Origin: Eutrophosalina sp902522775
GTDB lineage: Bacteria > Bacteroidota > Bacteroidia > Flavobacteriales > Flavobacteriaceae
Length of the DNA stretch: 64,000 nt
Direction: 5' to 3'
Assembly: GCA_902522775.1 (NCBI GenBank)
Contig: CABYWQ010000002.1
Coordinates: 1-64,000, forward strand
Part shown: positions 44,578-51,047 of the stretch, piece by piece
How the letters are laid out: each line of letters starts with the position of its first letter
Numbering within the stretch: the stretch's first letter is position 1
The notes under the pieces: model-generated
Databases searched by the model: none
What the model was told of the DNA's origin: nothing
The model's input: the letters and a program-made list of their open reading frames with translations, nothing else
Program-made: the position numbers and the translations under genes

Positions 44578-44621
44578 CAAAAAAATATACACTGATAGTC
44601 AACGCTTTACAAAACTAAAAA

Positions 44622-44660
44622 GTGTTCCCAAATGTTCGACTCGAACTAGTGAAAATTAAT
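44622..44660. repeat. tRNA-adjacent palindromic element, copy A
   Basis: About 45 bases after tRNA-Val lies gtgttcccaaat followed by the perfect palindrome GTTCGA-C-TCGAAC (44634-44646) and tagtgaaaattaat. Its complement shares three blocks with the hairpin cluster at 46651-46795: 16 of 17 bases (44644-44660 against 46673-46689), the exact 11-mer TTTGGGAACAC, and the exact 9-mer AGTTCGAGT. The two copies are in opposite orientation and bracket the genes at 44688-46579. An old recombinase attachment site is possible but unproven. Confidence 0.5.
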
Positions 44661-44687
44661 TTTTGTAATTAGAAACCTAACATTATC

Positions 44688-45746
44688 TCAGAGTATTGTA
44701 TCCCTTTGATTTATAAAGTTTTTTAAATTTTTAGATATTTTTTTATTTGATTTTTCTCTTATATAATCAATTAAAATTTTATCAATGATTTTCTTATTTT
44801 CATCAGGATAACTCATCCTAATTAGATTAACTTTTTTAATCCATTTTCTAATTTTACTAATTGAGTTTTTATTTAGTGTTTTAAGAACTTTAACTCCCAT
44901 TTTGTCTAAGGCAACGGCGTTCATATGTTGTTCAAATTGATATTTCATCGGAATAACCAGTAATTTTTTTCCAAGAAATAGTGCTTCAGATGGAGTTTCA
45001 AAACCTGAATTACATATTACTCCTGAACACGATAACAAACTTTCTTCAAACGACTCATATCCTGTGGGAAAAAATGAAATATTTCCTCTCCTGTACTTTT
45101 GCTTTGTATATGGTGAAAAAACATGCCAATTTTGCTTATAAAGTTTTGAAAATATAGCATAAAGATACTCATCTGAATATGATGGCAGATAAGTAGTTAT
45201 GTGATAACCATTTTTAATTTCTTTATTTCTAAGGTTGGATTTAATAATTGGGAAAAAAATATTTTTATCATATTTTTTAAAATGAAATCCATAACCTTTC
45301 TTAATAGGTGAATAATATTTTAAAATAAATGACTGAATCAGATTCACTTTTGATCCTTTTGGTACTTTATGTGATAATAAAGAGAATTGATGACTCAATG
45401 CAATACAATTTTTTTTTCTTTTAAATAAACATGCCCAAGCAGATATAGGTTCAAAATCATTAATTATTAAATCATATTTTTTAACTGGACAATTATAAAT
45501 ATCTTTAATAAATGTGATTGGATTGAACAATTTCAATGTCTTGAAAAAATCAATTCCTCCTCTCTTTCCAAATACAAAACTCAACCCTTTATATTGATAT
45601 TTTATATCATGTTTCAATTTTAATGATGATTGAGTTCCACTAATCAACACATCAACCTCAGCTCGATTTTTAAAAATTTTAATTAATTCATTTGCTCTAA
45701 TTATATGTCCGTTTCCTGTTGATTGAACTGCGTATAAAATTTTCAT
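44688..45746 (-). CDS. glycosyltransferase family protein (GT28-like fold)
   Basis: The 352-residue protein has the GT-B layout. The N-terminal motif YAVQSTGNGHIIRANELIKIF is the glycine-rich loop of MurG-like and MJ1255-type transferases. The C-terminal nucleotide-sugar site has CSGVICNSGFETPSEALFLGKKLLVIPMKYQFEQHMNAVAL. No membrane segment is seen. It probably acts at the inner face of the membrane on a lipid or polysaccharide acceptor; donor and acceptor are unknown. It overlaps the phosphoesterase gene by 4 bases; flavobacteria often keep this pair together, perhaps in lipid or envelope glycan metabolism. Confidence 0.83.
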   Translation of the reverse strand: MKILYAVQSTGNGHIIRANELIKIFKNRAEVDVLISGTQSSLKLKHDIKYQYKGLSFVFGKRGGIDFFKTLKLFNPITFIKDIYNCPVKKYDLIINDFEPISAWACLFKRKKNCIALSHQFSLLSHKVPKGSKVNLIQSFILKYYSPIKKGYGFHFKKYDKNIFFPIIKSNLRNKEIKNGYHITTYLPSYSDEYLYAIFSKLYKQNWHVFSPYTKQKYRRGNISFFPTGYESFEESLLSCSGVICNSGFETPSEALFLGKKLLVIPMKYQFEQHMNAVALDKMGVKVLKTLNKNSISKIRKWIKKVNLIRMSYPDENKKIIDKILIDYIREKSNKKISKNLKNFINQRDTIL

Positions 45747-46579
45747 GATTTAAAATTTTTAAGCATTGATTCAAAAAGTTCACTAGTGGATTTGTCTATA
45801 GTTGAATTTCTTTCTTTTTTTAGATGTCTGAAATTATTAGGATCATACTCAAATAATTTCCAACTGTTATTGTTATATTCAAGAGAAGTTAAATTTTCTA
45901 TCCAATCTCCAGAGTTCAAATATGTTATTTTTTTTCCCTTAATAATTTGATCCCTAATAACTGGTTGATGTATGTGTCCACATATAACATAATCATAGTT
46001 ATTTTCGCGAGCAATATCAAGAGCAGTCTTTTCAAATTGATTGACATATTTAACTGCTTCCTTGACTTTATATTTTATGTATTTAGAAAATGATATTTTT
46101 TCTTTTCCAATTAATGCTCTAAAACGATTTATTCTGTAATTCAACCTAATTAAAAAATCATATCCTATACCCCCCAGTTTTGCTACCCATTTGGAATATT
46201 TCATAGTAATATCAAATACATCTCCATGAAAAAACCATGCTTTTTTACCATTTAATTTTAAAACCGCTTTATTACTAATTTTAAAATTTTTTATTCCATA
46301 ACCATTAAACTTTCTTAAAACTTCATCATGATTTCCGGGTAAATAATAAATCCTAGTTCCTTTAGATAAAAAATCTAAAAGCATTCTTATGACTTTTAAG
46401 TGAGATTTTGGAAAATATTTTTTTTTAAATTGCCAAATATCAATAATGTCACCATTTAAGATGATTTTTTTTGGGCGAATAGTTCTCAAATAATTGATTA
46501 GTTCCTCGGCTCTACATCCATGGGTACCCAAATGAATATCTGAAAGAACAACTAAATCTATTTGTCTTTTTTCGAACAC
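45743..46579 (-). CDS. metallophosphoesterase, UDP-2,3-diacylglucosamine diphosphatase-like
   Basis: This is a calcineurin-like phosphoesterase of about 278 residues. Metal-binding motifs are VVLSDIHLGTHG (DxH), ILNGDIIDIWQ (GD), YLPGNHDEVL (GNHD), WFFHGDVFD and VICGHIHQPV (GHxH). It is related to LpxH, which splits UDP-2,3-diacylglucosamine to lipid X, but it is longer than LpxH and the exact substrate is uncertain. I choose GTG 46579 (FEKRQIDLVVLSDIHLG), which gives the usual family start. ATG 46609 would add ten hydrophobic residues. Confidence 0.85.
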   Translation of the reverse strand: MFEKRQIDLVVLSDIHLGTHGCRAEELINYLRTIRPKKIILNGDIIDIWQFKKKYFPKSHLKVIRMLLDFLSKGTRIYYLPGNHDEVLRKFNGYGIKNFKISNKAVLKLNGKKAWFFHGDVFDITMKYSKWVAKLGGIGYDFLIRLNYRINRFRALIGKEKISFSKYIKYKVKEAVKYVNQFEKTALDIARENNYDYVICGHIHQPVIRDQIIKGKKITYLNSGDWIENLTSLEYNNNSWKLFEYDPNNFRHLKKERNSTIDKSTSELFESMLKNFKS

Positions 46580-46650
46580 ACATAATAGTAAGATTATAAT
46601 GTGAATCAAATGTTTTTAAAATAATAAGATAATGTTAAAATTTAAAAATT

Positions 46651-46795
46651 AATGTGGACAGAATCTGCCTACATTAATTTTCATTAGTTTTGTTTAAGTG
46701 AAAGTGATACTGCGGGGAACATAAAATGTTCCCTTTGGGAACACCCAAAAAAATTAAGCTATTGAAAATGAATAGCTTATGATGTGAGTTCGAGT
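46651..46795. repeat. hairpin-rich intergenic element, copy B
   Basis: Three separate foldable units sit in 130 bases. The first is a 12-bp stem with one mismatch at 46651-46675 (aatgtggacaga / tctgcctacatt). The second is GGGAACAT-AAA-ATGTTCCC-TTT-GGGAACAC at 46715-46744, which can form two mutually exclusive hairpins. The third is the 9-bp stem TAAGCTATT / AATAGCTTA at 46755-46779. The AGTTCGAGT word follows at 46787. It is G+C richer than the intergenic sequence around it. It may be a non-coding RNA, a recombination site remnant or a leader for the next gene. Confidence 0.55.
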
Positions 46796-46857
46796 GGAGT
46801 ATCAACCACAATTTATATCTAGAAAAATCGTAAATTTAATGATTAAAATTTAATACA

Positions 46858-47346
46858 ATGAAAAAAATATTTATTATACTAGTTTTTTTACTAGCTTCTT
46901 GCTCTAGTCCTCAGCAAAATCCAGACTTTGAAAAAAATGTTGAATTAGCAAAAAATTATTTTGCAACTTTTGTTACTGAAGATTTTGATGCAACTGCTGC
47001 TCTTATATCTGATGATGTAGAATGGCAAGGATGCTTTTATGGTACAACGCCTATGAATAAGGAACAAGCAATGGAATACTCTAAAGGTTGGCATGATGCT
47101 ATGGAAAACATAACTTACACCGCTGAGAATTATTTGCCTGGTGTAGATCCTGAAACTGGATTGCTGAATGGTAGCGTAAGAACTTACGGAACTTGGACAG
47201 GAACAAATACTGCTAGCGGTAAAGACTTTGAAATTTCAATGTATCATTATTTTACATTTAATGATGATGGTAAAATTATTAATGCTGGCGATTATGGTGA
47301 TGCAACTGGACTAATAATGGCTGTTGCACCAGATCCAGCTGAATAA
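46858..47346 (+). CDS. SnoaL/NTF2-like lipoprotein
   Basis: The protein has 162 residues with a compact lipoprotein signal (IFIILVFLLASC, lipobox LASC). A single NTF2-like domain follows: FEKNVELAKNYFATFVTEDFDATAALISDDVEWQGCFYG, KEQAMEYSKGWHDAMENITY, RTYGTWTGTNTASGKDFEISMYHYFTFNDDGKI. NTF2-like cones bind small hydrophobic ligands or act as simple enzymes; nothing here fixes the activity. It stands alone between copy B of the hairpin element and a strong terminator, so it is its own transcription unit. Confidence 0.82.
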   Translation: MKKIFIILVFLLASCSSPQQNPDFEKNVELAKNYFATFVTEDFDATAALISDDVEWQGCFYGTTPMNKEQAMEYSKGWHDAMENITYTAENYLPGVDPETGLLNGSVRTYGTWTGTNTASGKDFEISMYHYFTFNDDGKIINAGDYGDATGLIMAVAPDPAE

Positions 47347-47360
47347 ATATGCTAAAACTG

Positions 47361-47388
47361 AAAAGCGCCAATTGGCGCTTTTTTTTTC
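47361..47388 (+). terminator. strong intrinsic terminator
   Basis: AAAAGCGCCA-ATTGGCGCTTTT is a perfect GC-rich stem followed by an uninterrupted T run, 15 bases after the SnoaL-like lipoprotein gene. It is the clearest terminator in the window and separates that gene from the VWA/AAA+ pair. Confidence 0.93.
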
Positions 47389-47418
47389 ATATTTGGCACT
47401 TGATTTGTAATTAAATTA

Positions 47419-48549
47419 ATGATGAATTTCTCTGGAAATATTCCTATTTCGGGCTGGTCATACTCAACCTTTTCAAATGATAGTGTTTCTCTTTTTGATA
47501 GGCTTCTTGAAATATTTAAGGAGTTGTTAACTTATACATCCGGAGATTTTGATGAAGCTGTAGATTGGTTAAGACAATTAGACAAAGAATATTCTTTGAC
47601 TACGGAAGATTATACTATCGATGACTTTATCGATGAATTATTAAACAAAGGCTTTATATCAACTGAAATAAATACCACAGGTGGGAAAGAATTAATTAAG
47701 ATCACATCCAAAATGGAAAAGGCTTTAAGAAAGTTTGCATTAAAAAAAATTTTTGGACAAATAAAGAAATCAAAACAAGGAAATCACAAATCAAAACGTC
47801 AAGGATCAAGTGATGATGATAATTCTGATATCAAAAGTTTTGAATTTGGCGATCCATTTGACAAAATAATTGTAAGTGAAAGTTTAAAGAATATGTATAA
47901 TCGTACCGGTACTGATGAATTGAATTTAATTTCAGATGATATAGTTGTAAATAATGGAAATTTTCAATCTCAAATGAGTACAGTTCTGATGATTGATATA
48001 AGTCATAGTATGATATTATATGGTGAAGATAGAATAACACCTGCCAAAAAAGTCGCTATGGCTTTAGCAGAATTAATAACAACAAGATATCCAAAAGATA
48101 CACTAGATATTATTGTTTTTGGGAATGAAGCTAAAGTAGTTGAGCTTAAAGATTTACCCTATTTAAAAGTCGGACCTTATCACACAAATACTGTTGCCGG
48201 TATTCAATTAGCTATGGACATTCTTAAAAGAAAAAAGAATAATAACAAGCAAATATTGATGATTACAGACGGAAAACCTAGTTGTTTAAAACTTAGAGAT
48301 GGGAGTTTTTATAAAAACAGCGCTGGCTTAGACCCTAAAATTATTAATAAATGTTACAACATGGCAAAACAAGCTAGAAAGTTAAAGATCCCAATCACTA
48401 CTTTCATGATAGCCCGTGATTCCTATTTACAACATTTTGTTAGAGAATTTTCTAAGGCCAATGGTGGTAAAGCATTTTATACGGGCTTAGATAATTTGGG
48501 AGAAATGATTTTTGAAGATTATAATAGCAATAAAAAAAGAAAGATATAA
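47419..48549 (+). CDS. VWA domain protein paired with AAA+ ATPase
   Basis: This is a 376-residue soluble protein. The N-terminal about 130 residues are helical (ERLL-type repeats such as FDRLLEIFKELLTYTSGDFDEAVDWL), then a polar lysine and serine linker. A von Willebrand A domain starts at about residue 186 with a complete MIDAS, DISHS at 193-197, and MITDGKPSCLK later. ALAELITTRYPKDTLDIIVFGNEA is typical. VWA/MoxR-like AAA+ pairs act as metal-dependent chaperones or chelatase-like machines, with the VWA protein presenting the target. The AAA+ gene starts at the next base after its stop, so the pair is an operon. Two ATGs are in tandem at the start. Confidence 0.88.
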   Translation: MMNFSGNIPISGWSYSTFSNDSVSLFDRLLEIFKELLTYTSGDFDEAVDWLRQLDKEYSLTTEDYTIDDFIDELLNKGFISTEINTTGGKELIKITSKMEKALRKFALKKIFGQIKKSKQGNHKSKRQGSSDDDNSDIKSFEFGDPFDKIIVSESLKNMYNRTGTDELNLISDDIVVNNGNFQSQMSTVLMIDISHSMILYGEDRITPAKKVAMALAELITTRYPKDTLDIIVFGNEAKVVELKDLPYLKVGPYHTNTVAGIQLAMDILKRKKNNNKQILMITDGKPSCLKLRDGSFYKNSAGLDPKIINKCYNMAKQARKLKIPITTFMIARDSYLQHFVREFSKANGGKAFYTGLDNLGEMIFEDYNSNKKRKI

Positions 48550-50013
48550 ATGAAAAAACCTAGTATTAAAACCTTAAAAGAATTAAAGAACTCAAGCTAT
48601 GAGTCTCAAACCATTAAAGATGAGTTGTGTAAAAATCTTTCTATTCTCCTCAAAAGTGGAAAGCCATCATTTACTGGCATCCACGGCTATGAAAGTACAG
48701 TAATTCCGGACTTGGAAAGAGCGATTTTATCTAAACATAATATTAATTTTTTAGGTCTTAGAGGTCAAGCAAAAACAAGATTAGCTAGAAAAATGATTGA
48801 TTTATTAGATGAGTGGATACCTTTCATAAAAGGATCTGAAATAAACGATGATCCGTTATCACCAATTTCTAATTACGGAAAAAAAATTGTGGAAGAAAAA
48901 GGTGATAGTACGGAGATTGATTGGCTACACAACTCAGAAAGATTTTATGAAAAATTAGCAACACCTGATGTTACCGTCTCTGACTTAATAGGTGATATTG
49001 ACCCTATAAAAGCTGCATCTCTAAAACTATCTTATGCTGATGAAAGAGTAATTCATTTTGGTATGATACCAAGAGCTAATAGGTCAATTTTTGTCATTAA
49101 TGAATTACCAGATTTACAGGCCAGAATTCAAGTAGCATTATTTTCAATCCTTGAGGAAAAAGAAATCCAAATTAGAGGATTTAAACTGCGCATACCCCTA
49201 GACCTTCAATTTGTTTTTACTGCAAACCCTGAAGATTATACGAATAGAGGCAGCATAGTAACACCATTAAAGGATAGAATTGGTTCCCAAATCATTACTC
49301 ATTATCCATTAACTACCGAAATTTCAAAAAAAATTACTGGTCAAGAATCAAATTTTATTGATGACAATATATATGTTCCTGAAATTGCAAAAGATTTAGT
49401 TGAGGAAATCAATTTTGCTGCTAGAAGAAGTGATTATGTTGACTATAAAAGTGGAGTTAGTGCAAGAATGAGTATTACAGCGTTTGAAAATTTGGTAAGT
49501 ACAACCAAGAGAAGAATGCTAATTAACGGTGAAGATAGCTCCTCTGTAAGACTTTCAGATTTTGGTGGAATAATCCCTTCTATCAATGGAAAAATTGAGT
49601 TAGTGTATGAAGGTGAAGAACAAGGAGCTGATCAGATTTCCTATGACCTTATAAATGAAGGTGTAAAATCAATATTTGTTAAATATTTTCCAGAAATAAA
49701 GAAATTACAGAAAGAAGAAGAGATATCACCATATGATGAAATTACTGAATGGTTTATTATGAGTAACAGGGAGATTTTTATTGGAGATGAGTTTACTAAC
49801 AGTGAATATGAAAAAATATTGAATAGTATAAAACCCCTTAATACTCTTATTGATAAGTATTGTAAAAATGAAAACATAAAAGATTTACTATTTATAAAAG
49901 AGATATTGCTCTGGGGTTTATCTGCTTTTAAGAAATTAGATAAAAATAGAATGTTAGATGGATTAGAATTTAAAGACTCTCTCGGGACCTACTTCAACGA
50001 TATAAATAAATAA
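48550..50013 (+). CDS. MoxR/ChlI-like AAA+ ATPase
   Basis: The protein has 487 residues, related to magnesium-chelatase ChlI/MoxR ATPases. The nucleotide loop is GLRGQAKT at residues 69-76; the canonical GxxGxGK[ST] has Ala in place of the last Gly. Walker B is SIFVINELPDLQ, with Asn-Glu instead of Asp-Glu. Sensor 1 is FVFTANPEDYTNRG and the arginine-finger region is TPLKDRIGSQI. A helical C-terminal domain of about 180 residues follows. The atypical loops may be a trait of this branch. With the preceding VWA protein it forms a two-gene remodelling machine; the client is unknown. Confidence 0.87.
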   Translation: MKKPSIKTLKELKNSSYESQTIKDELCKNLSILLKSGKPSFTGIHGYESTVIPDLERAILSKHNINFLGLRGQAKTRLARKMIDLLDEWIPFIKGSEINDDPLSPISNYGKKIVEEKGDSTEIDWLHNSERFYEKLATPDVTVSDLIGDIDPIKAASLKLSYADERVIHFGMIPRANRSIFVINELPDLQARIQVALFSILEEKEIQIRGFKLRIPLDLQFVFTANPEDYTNRGSIVTPLKDRIGSQIITHYPLTTEISKKITGQESNFIDDNIYVPEIAKDLVEEINFAARRSDYVDYKSGVSARMSITAFENLVSTTKRRMLINGEDSSSVRLSDFGGIIPSINGKIELVYEGEEQGADQISYDLINEGVKSIFVKYFPEIKKLQKEEEISPYDEITEWFIMSNREIFIGDEFTNSEYEKILNSIKPLNTLIDKYCKNENIKDLLFIKEILLWGLSAFKKLDKNRMLDGLEFKDSLGTYFNDINK

Positions 50014-50018
50014 TTTTT

Positions 50019-50525
50019 TTAGTTTGAAAACCACTTATGCTTTCCAAAGAAATTTCTTTCAATAACTTTTTTGTTTGACAAGTACCAATCTAAACCAGAA
50101 ATAACACTATTAAGATATTTTTTTAAGTTTGGTTTAAAAAATAAGTGGTGTGGGATAAAAGATAGAATTTTCGATTTTTCCCTTAAAAACCATGGATATA
50201 CAGCTATACATAAATAAACCTTATTGTTCTTTTCAATAATCTCCCATTTTACTAAAGATTTTTTTCCATTTTTTCTACCAATTAATAACTCATAGCCTCT
50301 TTTTTCTTCCCATTTTGTAAAGTTTCGGATTAATTTAATTCCATTAAGGTAAGTAAGCTCATCACATGACCCTTTCCCCGGCCATTTAATAACATTATTT
50401 GATTTACAAAATGGATGGTAAAGTTCAAGATTTTTAGGCGATGAAATTAAGTTCCATATCTCATCCCTATTTGAGTTAATTCTTTTTATTAATTTAACAC
50501 TCCATGAATTTTTGTACTCAATCAT
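50019..50525 (-). CDS. SRPBCC (START/Bet v 1-like) family protein
   Basis: This is a 168-residue protein with the helix-grip pattern: an opening strand SWSVKLIKRINSNRDEIWNLISSPKNLELYHPFC, then WPGKGSCDELTYLNGIKLIRNFTKWEEKRGYELLIG, a strand pair KSLVKWEIIEKNNKVYLCIAVYPW and a final long helix (NLKKYLNSVISGLDWYLSN). Such domains bind hydrophobic ligands in a deep cavity. No catalytic residues can be named. It converges on the AAA+ gene with a 5-base gap and is divergent from yjbQ. Confidence 0.75.
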   Translation of the reverse strand: MIEYKNSWSVKLIKRINSNRDEIWNLISSPKNLELYHPFCKSNNVIKWPGKGSCDELTYLNGIKLIRNFTKWEEKRGYELLIGRKNGKKSLVKWEIIEKNNKVYLCIAVYPWFLREKSKILSFIPHHLFFKPNLKKYLNSVISGLDWYLSNKKVIERNFFGKHKWFSN

Positions 50526-50547
50526 TAAGCTAACATAATTTTATTTT

Positions 50548-50955
50548 ATGATTTTTCAAAAGGAAATAGTAATTGAGCCACATCCCAGAGGATTTCATTT
50601 AATAAGTGAAAATATTTTTAATGTATTACCTAAAATGAGTGGATTAGTTCATGTCTTTATAAAGCACACATCAGCAAGTTTAACAATTAATGAAAATGCT
50701 GACCCAAGTGTAAGGGTTGATTTTGAGACTCATTTTAACAAACTAGTTTCAGACCAAGATGATCATTACACTCACATTACTGAGGGACTCGATGATATGA
50801 CATCTCACATTAAAAGTTCTCTATTGGGATCATCAATTAGCTTTCCTATAACAGATGGAATTCCACAAATTGGAATATGGCAAGGAATTTATTTATGTGA
50901 ACATAGGGATCATGCCTCATCAAGAAAATTATTTATAACAATTATAGGAGAATAA
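50548..50955 (+). CDS. YjbQ family protein (secondary thiamine-phosphate synthase enzyme)
   Basis: The 135-residue protein has the UPF0047/YjbQ pattern: FHLISENIFNVLPKMSGLVHVFIKHTSASLTINENADPSVRVDFETHFNKLV, TEGLDDMTSHIKSSLLGSSISFPITDGIPQIGIWQGIYLCEHRDHASSR. Conserved His residues in KHTSASL, MTSHIKS and EHRDH are in place. E. coli YjbQ shows weak thiamine-phosphate synthase activity, but the physiological role is open. It precedes clpB by 92 bases. Confidence 0.92.
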   Translation: MIFQKEIVIEPHPRGFHLISENIFNVLPKMSGLVHVFIKHTSASLTINENADPSVRVDFETHFNKLVSDQDDHYTHITEGLDDMTSHIKSSLLGSSISFPITDGIPQIGIWQGIYLCEHRDHASSRKLFITIIGE

Positions 50956-50999
50956 GACATTATGTCTTGGTTTACAGCCAATTAAAATGTCATTTTGGC
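50954..50999 (+). promoter_or_regulatory. tandem palindromes upstream of clpB
   Basis: AAGACAT-T-ATGTCTT (50954-50968) overlaps the yjbQ stop. It is followed by GCCAATTAAAATG-T-CATTTTGGC (50977-50999), whose centre AAAATGTCATTTT is a perfect palindrome. Both lie 50-95 bases upstream of the clpB ATG. They could be an operator or heat-shock control site, or the first a weak terminator; no T run follows. Confidence 0.4.
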
Positions 51000-51047
51000 A
51001 ATTTATATAAAAGGAATGTGATTTGATATACGTTAAATAAATAATTA

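Noticed and set aside
44581..44648. Short coding remnant after tRNA-Val (STLYKTKKCSQMFDSN)
   Set aside because: Only 16 residues before a stop, no start codon and no family match. I considered it as the tail of an integrase but could not support it; the palindrome is the better-supported observation.
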